Assembly (NCBI GenBank): GCA_035452965.1
Contig: DAOTCE010000004.1
Span: 186,001-250,000 of the forward strand
Source: Candidatus Paceibacterota bacterium
Lineage (GTDB): Bacteria > Verrucomicrobiota > Verrucomicrobiia > Limisphaerales > UBA8199
Length of the DNA: 64,000 nucleotides
Direction of reading: 5' to 3'
The notes under the pieces are model-generated. The model was not told the origin of the DNA and did not search any database. It was given only the letters and a program-made list of their open reading frames with translations. This document shows positions 17,191 through 26,080 of the stretch, piece by piece. Numbering within the stretch: the first letter of the stretch is position 1; every line of letters begins with the position of its first letter. The position numbers and the translations under genes are program-made.

Positions 17191-19887
17191 GTGAATCCGG
17201 CGTCGCTCCCCATTTGGCAGATCCATTCGGCCGTTGTCGAGACCCTGCGGCTGGGCAATCGGCTGGTGTTGGTGGCGCCGACTGGCTCCGGCAAGACCAC
17301 CCAGGTCCCGCAGATGCTGCTCGATGCCGGGCTGGCCGGGCAGCGGAAGATTGTTGTGCTCCAGCCCCGCCGCGTGGCGGCGCGTACGGTGGCCGCCCGC
17401 GTCGCCTGGGAGCGTGGCGCCAGGCTCGGTGGGGAAGTCGGCTACCAGATTCGCTTTGACGACCAGACCAGCCTCGGCACCCGCATCAGCTACGTGACCG
17501 AAGGAATCCTGCTGCGATGGCTGCAGGACGACCGCGTATTGTCCGAAGTCGGGGTAGTGATCTTCGACGAGTTCCATGAGCGCAACCTGCTGAGCGATGT
17601 TGCGCTCGCGCTGGTGAAGCAGTTGCAGCGAACTGCGCGTCCCGATTTGAAGGTGGCGGTTATGTCCGCCACGCTCGAAGCGGAGCCGGTGGCGGAGTAT
17701 CTGAGCGGGGGCATGGAGGAAACGCCTGTCCTGTATTCCGAGGGGCAGAGCTTCCCGGTAGAGGTGCGCTATTTGAACCAGCACGACGAACGGCCCGCCT
17801 CGGAGCAAGCCGCCGATGTGGTAGAGCAGATTGTCAACGCCGGCGAGCCGGGCGACATCCTGGTCTTCATGCCGGGCATGGGCGAAATCAACGCTACCAT
17901 CGCGGCAGCCCGAGCCAGCCGCACCCGGGAGCGCCTTGCGCTGATTCCCCTGCATGGCGACTTGCCGCCGGAACAGCAGGACCTTGCCTTCGCGCCCAAC
18001 GCATTGCGCAAAGTGGTGGTGGCCACGAACGTCGCGGAGACGTCAGTCACCATCGAAGGCATTCGCCACGTGGTGGACAGCGGGCTGGCCCGCGTCGCGC
18101 GTTATGACGCCGAACGCGGCATTGGCACACTGTTCATCGAGCCTATCAGCCGGGCATCCGCCGAGCAGCGCAAAGGGCGCGCCGGACGCACCGCTCCGGG
18201 CACCTGCCACCGGCTCTGGACCGAAAGCGGGCAGTTAAACCGGGCGGAGCGAAACACGCCGGAAATCCAGCGGAGCGACCTGGCCGAGGTAGTCTTGCTG
18301 TTGCATTCCCTGGGCATCAAGCGCGCCGCGGAGTTCGATTGGCTGGACAAACCGGACGCCCAGGCAGTGGAGCGGGCGGAGCAGTTGTTGGTGACACTGG
18401 GGGCGCTACGGGATGACCAAGGCACGACAGACGATTCTCGCAACAGACCGCAGACGGGGGCGTTAACCATCAACCACCGGCCGCCAATTGCCGCCGACCT
18501 GACGCCGGTTGGAAGGCAGATGCTCAAGCTGCCGATGCACCCGCGCTACTCGCGCATGCTGGTGGAGGCCGCCAAATTCGGCTGCGTGCCCTCGGCAGCG
18601 TTGTGCGCGGCGCTGGTCAGCGGGCGCGACATGCTGGTGCGGCCCGGCCGCAACGACAAGCACATCCAGGAGGCACGCGAACTGTTCGAGGCAAGCCGGG
18701 AATCGGATTTCCACACCCTGCTGCGCGCCTACCACTTCGCGAAGAAGAACAACTTCAGCATCGAGACCTGCCGCCGCTACGGCATCCACGCTCAGACGGC
18801 GCGGCAGGTGGAGCAGGCCTTCGAGCAGATTCTGCAGATCGCAAACCAGCAGGGTCTGTTGCGCAGCGAGGGCGAAAGCCCCCTGAAGGAGGATGACGCC
18901 GGGGCGCGACACGCAGGACGTGACGCGGCGCCGGCAGATCCCCTGCCGCGCTGCATCATGGCGGGGTTCATTGACCAGATCTGCCTCCGGCATGACCAGG
19001 GAACACTGGACTGCGACCTGACCGAGGGACGGCATGGCACGTTGATGCGGGAAAGCGTGGTGCAAAACGCGCCGCTGTTTGTGGCAGCGACCATTCGCGA
19101 GGTGACCGGGCGCGGTTCGGAGAACCTGACGCTGCTGGGACTGGCTACCGCCGTGAAACGCGAGTGGATTGAGGAGACCTTCCCGGAGCAAATCACAGTT
19201 AAGGTGGAGCACCTCTATGACCGCACCCACAAGCGCGTTGCCGCCGTCAAACTGGTGCGCTTTCGCGATCTGGTCATCCACCACGAGCACCAGCGGGACG
19301 TGGACCCGAGGGCTTCCGGCCGATGCCTGGCCGAGGCATCGCGAAAGGGCTGGTTCGAGCTGCCGATGTTCAATCACGAAACCAAGCAGCTCATCGGCAG
19401 GGTCAACCTCGTGACGGCCGCCATGCCGGAGTTGGAGTTTCCGCCCTTCGACGAGGCGGCCATTACAAACTGTCTGGCGCGCGCGTTTGAAGGTCTGACC
19501 CTGGCCAAAGAGGCGCAAGCCACGGCGCTGCGCGACGCCTTTCGCCAGGCCCTGGCCAATGAACAGCTCGGTTGGCTTGATGAACTCACCCCAACGAGCC
19601 TCGCCTGGCCGGATGGCCGGAAGATGAAGCTGCTGTATTCCGAGCGCGCGCGGGATGAGGATGCTCAGCCGAATGCTCCGGAACTGCAGGTGAAACTACA
19701 CGAATGTTTCGCGCTCAAGGCCCATCCGCATGTCTGCGAAGGCCGCTTGCCGGTGAAGCTGTGGCTCTGTGCGCCCGACGGCAAACGGCTGGAAGCAACG
19801 TTCAACTGGACGGCGTTCCGGTTAAACACCTACCCGAAGCTCAAGCCCGCTCTCCAGAAGAAGTACCCCGGCGTGCCCTGGCCCTGA
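17191..19887 (+). CDS. hrpB: ATP-dependent RNA helicase HrpB
   Basis: This is a DEAH/RHA-type superfamily 2 helicase of about 898 aa if translation starts at GTG 17191. The frame is open upstream to 16729 but overlaps the TMEM14 gene there and lacks coding character. No ATG is available close by, so the start is uncertain. Walker A (APTGSGKTT) lies at about 28-36, DEFHER at 126-131, the SAT motif at about 159, and the motif VI-like RKGRAGRTAPG at about 325. HA2/OB regions follow. The C-terminus (EGRLPVKLWLCAPDGKRL, ending KKYPGVPWP) matches the HrpB-specific tail. RNA substrates are unknown in bacteria generally. Its stop abuts the end of the convergent beta-lactamase-like gene with no gap. 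Confidence 0.9.
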   Translation: MNPASLPIWQIHSAVVETLRLGNRLVLVAPTGSGKTTQVPQMLLDAGLAGQRKIVVLQPRRVAARTVAARVAWERGARLGGEVGYQIRFDDQTSLGTRISYVTEGILLRWLQDDRVLSEVGVVIFDEFHERNLLSDVALALVKQLQRTARPDLKVAVMSATLEAEPVAEYLSGGMEETPVLYSEGQSFPVEVRYLNQHDERPASEQAADVVEQIVNAGEPGDILVFMPGMGEINATIAAARASRTRERLALIPLHGDLPPEQQDLAFAPNALRKVVVATNVAETSVTIEGIRHVVDSGLARVARYDAERGIGTLFIEPISRASAEQRKGRAGRTAPGTCHRLWTESGQLNRAERNTPEIQRSDLAEVVLLLHSLGIKRAAEFDWLDKPDAQAVERAEQLLVTLGALRDDQGTTDDSRNRPQTGALTINHRPPIAADLTPVGRQMLKLPMHPRYSRMLVEAAKFGCVPSAALCAALVSGRDMLVRPGRNDKHIQEARELFEASRESDFHTLLRAYHFAKKNNFSIETCRRYGIHAQTARQVEQAFEQILQIANQQGLLRSEGESPLKEDDAGARHAGRDAAPADPLPRCIMAGFIDQICLRHDQGTLDCDLTEGRHGTLMRESVVQNAPLFVAATIREVTGRGSENLTLLGLATAVKREWIEETFPEQITVKVEHLYDRTHKRVAAVKLVRFRDLVIHHEHQRDVDPRASGRCLAEASRKGWFELPMFNHETKQLIGRVNLVTAAMPELEFPPFDEAAITNCLARAFEGLTLAKEAQATALRDAFRQALANEQLGWLDELTPTSLAWPDGRKMKLLYSERARDEDAQPNAPELQVKLHECFALKAHPHVCEGRLPVKLWLCAPDGKRLEATFNWTAFRLNTYPKLKPALQKKYPGVPWP

Positions 19888-20796
19888 CTATTCCTGCCTT
19901 GACCGCGAATTGCCGCGGGCCATCAAGTCATCCACCAACCTGGATAGCTCAACCAAGTACTCGTCCCCGCGCGGATGATGGGTGAGCGCCACAAGGATGT
20001 AGTGTCGGCCGGGGCCGGTAATTACCGCCGAGTCGTGAAACCAGTCTTTCCACGTGCCCCACTTCCGGATGATTTGCACGTCACGCCCGGCCAGGCCCTT
20101 CACAAACTTGATGTCGTCGTGCGGGATGTCCGGGGAGGCGAAGATATCGCGCATGGCTTGTGAGGCTTCGGGGGAGACAAGCTTGCCCTGTTCGAGCAGC
20201 AGGTAGTACCGCAACAACTGGCGCACAGTGGCCGCGTGCGAATGATCGCCGAGCGGATCGCCAATGCGTTCGCCGCCGCCGCCGTAGTGCCGGCCCACCC
20301 AAATTCCCCCGCCGTGGTTGGTGTCATAGAAGTGGTACGAGTTGAGCACTTCCTGAATCTGCCGCAGCCCCAGTTCGCGCGAGAACTTCGCCGCCATTTC
20401 ATTGCTGGAGGCCTTGGCCATCAGCCCCAGATCATGCCGTGTTTGCGGATCGAGGCGAGCCGCCGCCTCCGGACGCAGTTGGAAGTACGCCAGCAGAATA
20501 CCCACTTTCGCCACACTGGCCGCGTAGTCAATCCGGTCGGGATGAACCATCGCCAGCCGCAGACGCTTCAAATCCAGCACTCCCACTGCCGCCTGCTCCG
20601 TCGTCATTTCCAATTGGCCGCGCAACCGGGCGTCAATCGCTTCAAGCTCGCCCTGCAACGTCGGGTCTGTCGGGGTGTCGTAGTCCAGCGTGTAGGTCTT
20701 GAGCGAAGGCGTCTCCCGCACGCTGGCCGATTCGCAAGCCGGCAAGCACAGCACGATCGTTAACAACAGCCAATTACGAATTGGAGTCCTGCTCAT
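19888..20796 (-). CDS. serine beta-lactamase-like lipoprotein
   Basis: The protein is 302 aa from the ATG at 20796; a start 5 codons upstream is possible. The signal sequence ends in the lipobox LPAC (Cys21), so it is probably a lipoprotein. The beta-lactamase2/class A-like fold is shown by SVAK (Ser94-Lys97, SxxK), SSN (130-132, the SDN equivalent) and KWG near residue 250 in place of KTG. The divergent third motif suggests it may be a D,D-peptidase or other serine hydrolase rather than a true beta-lactamase. No regulator (BlaI/AmpR-like) is adjacent, so resistance should not be assumed. Only 65 bp separate it from the HNH gene on the same strand. Confidence 0.75.
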   Translation of the reverse strand: MSRTPIRNWLLLTIVLCLPACESASVRETPSLKTYTLDYDTPTDPTLQGELEAIDARLRGQLEMTTEQAAVGVLDLKRLRLAMVHPDRIDYAASVAKVGILLAYFQLRPEAAARLDPQTRHDLGLMAKASSNEMAAKFSRELGLRQIQEVLNSYHFYDTNHGGGIWVGRHYGGGGERIGDPLGDHSHAATVRQLLRYYLLLEQGKLVSPEASQAMRDIFASPDIPHDDIKFVKGLAGRDVQIIRKWGTWKDWFHDSAVITGPGRHYILVALTHHPRGDEYLVELSRLVDDLMARGNSRSRQE

Positions 20797-20861
20797 GGTT
20801 GCGCGACACATAGCGGCCCGGCGGCTGGGGCCGGATTTGGGGGCTCGAACTTCGGACGGCG

Positions 20862-21482
20862 CTAGCGCACATCCTCGCCCAGCTCGACGTTCCAGTACGC
20901 CAGGTCAATGAAGTGCTTCCAGCTATCGTGCTGGTGGAGCGTGAAGTTAATCTGAACGAAGGGCCGCCATTTCGGCCGCTTGGGCTTGCGAATGAGGCGC
21001 ATGCCGGCCTCCTGCGGCGAACGGTTCGCCTTGAGCGTATTGCACTCGATACACGAACATACGATGTTCTCCCACGACGTCGGGCCGCCGCGGTCACGCG
21101 GAATCACGTGGTCCAGGTTCAAGTCCTTGCGGTCGCAGGTCTTGCCGCAGTACTGGCACGTGTTCTGATCCCGCTCGAAAATATTGTGCCGGGTGAATTT
21201 GACCTCCTTCTTGGGCAGGCGGTCATAGACGATCAGCAGAATCACGCGCGGCACCCGGATGCGGAAGGAAATTGTGCAGACCGATTCCGGGTGCGGCTCC
21301 TGCACAGAGAGGTGGTGCCACTCGGTAAAATTGAAGGTCTGGAAGGAACCGTCGCTGCGGTTGAGCACAGCCTGTGCGTGGCCCTGAAACAGGAGTGTCA
21401 GCGCCCGGCGCGCCGTGCAGATATTCACCGCCTGCCAGAGTCGGTTAAGCACCAGCACATGTTGGTTGAGCACAGAACCCAT
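20862..21482 (-). CDS. HNH endonuclease family protein
   Basis: The protein is 206 aa. The N-terminal part (NRLWQAVNICTARRALTLLF) is the conserved leader of a widespread HNH family often found as a lone chromosomal gene. The HNH domain lies at about 100-165: zinc cysteines Cys109/Cys112 and Cys144/Cys147, catalytic DH at 124-125 (LNLDHVIPRDRGG), and Asn139. All key residues are intact. There is no methyltransferase or phage gene nearby, so a defence role is not supported by context; DNA repair or processing is possible. Confidence 0.88.
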   Translation of the reverse strand: MGSVLNQHVLVLNRLWQAVNICTARRALTLLFQGHAQAVLNRSDGSFQTFNFTEWHHLSVQEPHPESVCTISFRIRVPRVILLIVYDRLPKKEVKFTRHNIFERDQNTCQYCGKTCDRKDLNLDHVIPRDRGGPTSWENIVCSCIECNTLKANRSPQEAGMRLIRKPKRPKWRPFVQINFTLHQHDSWKHFIDLAYWNVELGEDVR

Positions 21483-21692
21483 AACTGATCCAACTCGGCC
21501 AAACTACACAAACCGCTAATTCATGTCAACGCAGGCTCTGGCCCGGCCCAATGCGGCCTAGAAACAGGGTCTTGATTGGGACCTGAAGGGACCTTGGTCC
21601 AAGGCTCAACTCCGGGAGCACAAGCGTCCCCCTGGAGTCTGACTTGGGGAATGTCCCGAGAAGTCCGGGATTGTGATGATGTGGACTCTTAA

Positions 21693-22910
21693 CTACCCCA
21701 GGAAGGCGGCGTGCACTGCCTTCATCGCGTGCTCCGCTTTGGCGAGGTCAACCACCACGGAGATCTTTATTTCGCTGGTGGAAATCATGTCAATGTTAAC
21801 CCCTTCGCGTGCCAGCGTATCGAACATCCTGCCGGCAACACCGGTGTGGCTCTTCATGCCCACACCGACAATAGACAGCTTGCCGATCTTGTCCGTGGCG
21901 ATGACCTTGCCGAAGCCAATCTCCGCCTGGAGCCCGTCAATGACCTTCTGGGCCTTGAGCAGATCGGGCTTGTCCACAGTGAATGAAAGGTCGGTGGCCA
22001 GGGCACCGCTGCCGTGGCTGATGTTCTGCACGATCATGTCCACGTTCACATTTGCGTCGCCGATGGCCTTGAAAATGCGGGCGGCCACGCCGGGTTTGTC
22101 GGGCACGGCCACCAGCGTGACCTTGGCCTGGTTCTTGTCGAGCGAGACGCCGCGCACGACGACGTCTTCCATGTTCCTGGTTTCCTCTTTCACAATGGTT
22201 CCTGGATTTTCGTTAAGGCTGGATCGGACTTCGAAGATAACGCCGAACTTCTTGGCGAATTCGACTGAGCGGGACTGCATGACTTTCGCCCCGAGGCTGG
22301 CCAGTTCGAGCATCTCGTCGTAGGAGATCTCTTCCATCTTCCGGGCGGCGGGCACGATGCGCGGATCGGCGGTATAGACCCCATCCACGTCCGTGTAAAT
22401 CTGGCACAGATTGGCCTTGAGCGCCGCGGCCAGGGCGATGGCCGTCAGGTCTGAACCGCCGCGGCCCAGGGTGGTGACCTGACCCTCGGTGGTTTGGCCC
22501 TGGAAGCCCGCGACAATGACCACATTGCCCTGGTTCAGCAGATCGTGGATTTTCTTCGGCGTGATGTTCTGGATGCGGGCTTTGGTATGCACGCCGTCGG
22601 TGACAATGCCCGCCTGCGCGCCCGTGAGCGACACGGCAGGGAGCCCAAGCCCGTGCAGCGCAATGGCCGTCAAGGCAATGGTCGTCTGCTCACCCGTCGC
22701 GAGGAGCACGTCCATTTCGCGGTCGTTGGGCAAGGGCATGATTTCCCTGGCCAGCTTGATCAAATTATCCGTGACGCCGCTCATCGCGGAGACCACGACC
22801 ACGACCTGGTCGCCTTTGGCGCGGTACTTGGCCACGCGGGCGGCGACGTTCTTGATCCGATCGGTGGTGCCGACCGAGCTGCCACCGTACTTTTGGACGA
22901 TCAGCGCCAT
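21693..22910 (-). CDS. lysC: aspartate kinase
   Basis: This 405-aa enzyme phosphorylates L-aspartate, the first step of the lysine/threonine/methionine pathway. The kinase domain starts with VQKYGGSSVG, and GRGGSDLTAIALAAAL and TADPRIVP are intact. The C-terminal third holds two ACT domains for feedback control by amino acids (KVTLVAVPDKPGVAARIF and KLSIVGVGMKSHTGVAGRMF). Size fits the monofunctional class. It starts 4 bp after the homoserine dehydrogenase stop, so the two form an operon. The preceding intergenic stretch of 21483-21692, beyond its 3' end, holds only a short CCTTGG/CCAAGG palindrome (21592-21604) that might help termination. Confidence 0.95.
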   Translation of the reverse strand: MALIVQKYGGSSVGTTDRIKNVAARVAKYRAKGDQVVVVVSAMSGVTDNLIKLAREIMPLPNDREMDVLLATGEQTTIALTAIALHGLGLPAVSLTGAQAGIVTDGVHTKARIQNITPKKIHDLLNQGNVVIVAGFQGQTTEGQVTTLGRGGSDLTAIALAAALKANLCQIYTDVDGVYTADPRIVPAARKMEEISYDEMLELASLGAKVMQSRSVEFAKKFGVIFEVRSSLNENPGTIVKEETRNMEDVVVRGVSLDKNQAKVTLVAVPDKPGVAARIFKAIGDANVNVDMIVQNISHGSGALATDLSFTVDKPDLLKAQKVIDGLQAEIGFGKVIATDKIGKLSIVGVGMKSHTGVAGRMFDTLAREGVNIDMISTSEIKISVVVDLAKAEHAMKAVHAAFLG

Positions 22911-22914
22911 AGGC

Positions 22915-24243
22915 TCAGAAGTCTTCCACCCGGATCATCACGGGCGGGTTCCTGACCACGGCCAGCCTGCCGATCTTCTTCAGCGCGCGGGTCACCGCCC
23001 CATTGGGCGCGTCGTGCAGCATAAGGATCAGCGGCACGCTCGCCCCCTCACGGCTTTCGGGCTGGATCACGGACGAGATGCCGATGTGGGCCCGGCCAAA
23101 GATGGCCGAGATTTGGGCCAGCACGCCGGGCCTGTCCACGACGGCAAGCCGCACGAAGTAGCGGGAGACGACTTCGGCAATCGGCACCACCGCGCCGTCG
23201 CGCTCGTGCGGGACGAACGGCGGGACGCGGTGCTGGGTGCCAAACTTCAAATCCAGCGCGGCGTCCGCCACATCGCTGAGCACGGCGCTGGCGGTGGCGT
23301 CTTTGCCCGCGCCGCGGCCATAGAACAGCGTGTCACCGACCACGTCCCCGCGCACGAATACCGCGTTGAAGACATGGTTCACCCCCGCCAACACGTGCGT
23401 GTTGGGCACCAGCGTCGGATACACCGATACCTGGACGCGTGCCGAACCGGCCCGCCCGCTGCTTTGCGATCGACCCTCGACCTTCTTGATAATCCCCAGC
23501 AGTTTGATGGTGTAGCCGAGTTGGTTGGCAAACTGGATATCCGCGCGCGTAATCGCACGGATGCCCTCGACGCAAATCCTGTTGGGCTTCACCCAGAATC
23601 CGTGCGCCAATGAGGCCAGGATGCCGATCTTGTGTTGGGCGTCGTAGCCGTCAATGTCGAGCGACGGCTCTGCCTCGGCGTAGCCCTGCGCCTGCGCGTC
23701 CTTGAGCACGGCGTCGAAGTCGGCGCCTTCGAGCTTCATGCGGGTCAGGATGTAATTGCAGGTGCCGTTGACGATGCCATAGAGGTGAGTGATGCGGTTG
23801 CCGACAAAGCCTTCGCGCAGCGCCTTAATGATCGGAATGCCTCCACAGACGCTGGCTTCGTAGTAAAGATTGGCGCCGTATCGCCGCGCCGCGGCGAACA
23901 ACTCCTCCCCATGCTCGGAGAGAAGGGCCTTGTTGGCGGTGACCACCGGCTTGCCGAGCTTCAAGGCTGTCAGGATCATCGTGCGGGCGATGGTGGTGCC
24001 CCCGACCAGCTCCGCCACGAGATTGACCTGCGGGTCGTTGACGACGCTCTGCCAGTCCGTGCTCATGGCGGACTTTGGAATCCGGTATGGGCGCGGTTCG
24101 TCAAAGGCTTTGACGGCAACTTTGCGGACATTGACCTTCACGCCAATGCGCGAAGCCATGAGGTCTCCATTGAGCTGGAGGGCGTGAAAAACGCCGCTGC
24201 CCACGGTGCCGCCGCCGATCATTCCCAAGTTTACGTGCTGCAT
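22915..24243 (-). CDS. hom: homoserine dehydrogenase
   Basis: This 442-aa NAD(P)-dependent enzyme converts aspartate semialdehyde to homoserine. The Rossmann motif is NLGMIGGGTVGSGVF at the N-terminus. The catalytic-domain signature is YGIVNGTCNYILTRM with AQAQGYAEAEPSLDIDGYDA. A C-terminal ACT domain (about 350-425: YFVRLAVVDRPGVLAQISAI) is expected to mediate threonine inhibition. It is first in the hom-lysC operon. The 256-bp gap upstream to the DUF971 gene should contain the promoter, but I cannot pick out a clear one. Confidence 0.95.
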   Translation of the reverse strand: MQHVNLGMIGGGTVGSGVFHALQLNGDLMASRIGVKVNVRKVAVKAFDEPRPYRIPKSAMSTDWQSVVNDPQVNLVAELVGGTTIARTMILTALKLGKPVVTANKALLSEHGEELFAAARRYGANLYYEASVCGGIPIIKALREGFVGNRITHLYGIVNGTCNYILTRMKLEGADFDAVLKDAQAQGYAEAEPSLDIDGYDAQHKIGILASLAHGFWVKPNRICVEGIRAITRADIQFANQLGYTIKLLGIIKKVEGRSQSSGRAGSARVQVSVYPTLVPNTHVLAGVNHVFNAVFVRGDVVGDTLFYGRGAGKDATASAVLSDVADAALDLKFGTQHRVPPFVPHERDGAVVPIAEVVSRYFVRLAVVDRPGVLAQISAIFGRAHIGISSVIQPESREGASVPLILMLHDAPNGAVTRALKKIGRLAVVRNPPVMIRVEDF

Positions 24244-24499
24244 AAATTACCCGAACGAGCAGCTTGCCGGTATTTCGGCCCGCGGACAATGAATTTCTGG
24301 GGATGGCTAAGTCAGCAACAGGAAGCGCGGACCGCTCCCCTCGGGCTGTGACAGTTGCCTGACCACCGTTGTCCAAGGTTCACAGGGAATCCGATTGCGA
24401 GTACCTGGCGGGATGCCTGGTCGCGCCTGCACCCGGCGCACTCTTTTAAGGGCAGCTGTCTTCTTGGCAGAAGGGCGCCCAGAGTCGGCAGAGGACCTT

Positions 24500-24817
24500 T
24501 TACGCTCCCGGAAGCAGCCCCACGTTTTTCAGATAATCGAAGGCGTAGATCCCCGTGGCGTGTCCATCTGCCCAGACCGGTTGCACCGCGTAGGTTCCCA
24601 CCCGTTCGAGCCGCACGAGTTTGAAGGATGCCGGCGACAGCGGATGATCCGGGCCTTTGTAAACATTGCCCATCACATCCATCTCCCCCTTGCATCCGGC
24701 GCAAGGGCAGGCCCGGCGGAGTTTCTCCAAAGCGATAAAGCTCTCGCTGCCATCCTCCCATCTGATAGCCAGTTCCTCGCCGATCTGTTCCACGTTCAAC
24801 GGCCGCATACGCGTCAC
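24500..24817 (-). CDS. DUF971-domain protein
   Basis: This 105-aa protein is a single DUF971 (gamma-butyrobetaine hydroxylase N-terminal-like) domain. LRRACPCAGCKGE holds the two closely spaced cysteine pairs of the family, and VGTYAVQPVWADGHATGIY and the FDYLK box are present. Stand-alone members are often found near iron-sulfur or Mrp-type genes, but here it overlaps an aminotransferase by 4 bp. Function is unknown; the Cys/His residues suggest metal binding. Confidence 0.85.
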   Translation of the reverse strand: MTRMRPLNVEQIGEELAIRWEDGSESFIALEKLRRACPCAGCKGEMDVMGNVYKGPDHPLSPASFKLVRLERVGTYAVQPVWADGHATGIYAFDYLKNVGLLPGA

Positions 24818-25965
24818 ACTAACTCGACCAGTCGCGCCAACTCCGCGTCCGTATTATAGCAGTGCGGCGACACGCGGATATACTGACGCCCCTTCCGATC
24901 TCCCCGCAGGGATGTCACCACACCGGCATCGCTGAGTCGCTGGTGCAGGGCTGCCAGGTCCGGCCCCGACCGGTGGAATGAGATGATGCCGCTCCCGTTC
25001 TCAGCCGGGGCCTCGGGCTGCAAGACCTCATAGCCTTTTGCCTGCAAAGCGGGCACCAGCCACGCCCGTTTCCGCAACAGCTCCCGCGCGATGTTCGCCA
25101 CGCCCAGCTCCAGGATCAGCTCCATTGCAGTCACGAGCCCCACGATGCCCAGCAGGTTTTGCGTGCCCGCCTCATACTTGTGCGAGCCGGTCCGCATGAC
25201 AATTTGCTCCTGCGCAACGAAGTTGGGGCACCGCACATTGTTCCAGCCGTAGATGGGCGGGTTGATGCGCTCCTGCACGGACCCGCGCACATACATCACC
25301 CCCGCCCCGCACGGCCCGAGGAGCCATTTGTGCGCATCCGCCGCCAGCAGGTCCACCTGTTCGACCGTGGTCGGGAACGCTCCCAGCGTTTGAATCGCGT
25401 CCAGACAGAACAGGATATGTCGCTCGCGCAGGTACTTGCCGATGGCCTGGAAATCAATGCGGTAACCGCTGATGAAGTGGCACGACGCCAGCGCCACCAG
25501 CCGGGTATTCTCATCCACCTGCCCTGTGACGTCCTTGGTCCGGATCACGCCCAGCCCCCGCGTGTTCATCAGCCGCACCTCCACCCCCTGGTCCGCCAGC
25601 GCCATCCAGGGATAGACGTTGGATGGATAATCCTCAAAGTAGATAAGAATATTGTCGCCACGCCGCAGCTTCAGGCCGCTGGCCAGGAAACTCAGCGCCA
25701 GCGAAGTTGGCCCCACGAACGCCACTTCATCGCTCCGGCAATTCAGAAGTTGCGCCGCGGCCTTGCGTCCCCGCTCCAAAATGGCCGGATAGACAAACTT
25801 CTCCTGGTCGCCGGTCGTGGCCTGCCGGGCGTAGTCCGCAACCGCTTCCGCCACCCGCCGCGGCAAGGGACAATCGCCCGCATGCGCGAGGAAAATCTTA
25901 TCACGAGTCACGGGAAACTCATGGTGGCGCAGCTCTTCGTTGCTTAGAATTTCGGCCAAAGTCAT
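24814..25965 (-). CDS. class V aminotransferase (cysteine desulfurase/epimerase-like)
   Basis: This 383-aa PLP enzyme of fold type I has the PLP lysine Lys213 in AADAHKWLLGPCG and the Asp that contacts the pyridine nitrogen at 189 (FCLDAIQTLG). The sequence is closer to the isopenicillin-N-epimerase/selenocysteine-lyase-like branch than to IscS. No catalytic Cys loop of the NifS type is evident, so cysteine desulfurase activity is uncertain. The stop overlaps the start of the DUF971 gene, so the pair is translationally coupled. Substrate unknown. Confidence 0.85.
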   Translation of the reverse strand: MTLAEILSNEELRHHEFPVTRDKIFLAHAGDCPLPRRVAEAVADYARQATTGDQEKFVYPAILERGRKAAAQLLNCRSDEVAFVGPTSLALSFLASGLKLRRGDNILIYFEDYPSNVYPWMALADQGVEVRLMNTRGLGVIRTKDVTGQVDENTRLVALASCHFISGYRIDFQAIGKYLRERHILFCLDAIQTLGAFPTTVEQVDLLAADAHKWLLGPCGAGVMYVRGSVQERINPPIYGWNNVRCPNFVAQEQIVMRTGSHKYEAGTQNLLGIVGLVTAMELILELGVANIARELLRKRAWLVPALQAKGYEVLQPEAPAENGSGIISFHRSGPDLAALHQRLSDAGVVTSLRGDRKGRQYIRVSPHCYNTDAELARLVELV

Positions 25966-26080
25966 AGCCTGAAGCTATGGATTTAACTCCTCCTCGCAAG
26001 GTCTGAATGCGCAAGTGTTCGACCCGGAGGTCCATTTGAAACCCATTTCCCCGAACGGCCCCATCTGCTACGCTCCGGCC

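Noticed and set aside
20862..21482. HNH gene as part of a restriction or phage-defence system
   Set aside because: No methyltransferase, phage gene or defence gene is nearby, and the family is a common lone chromosomal gene.
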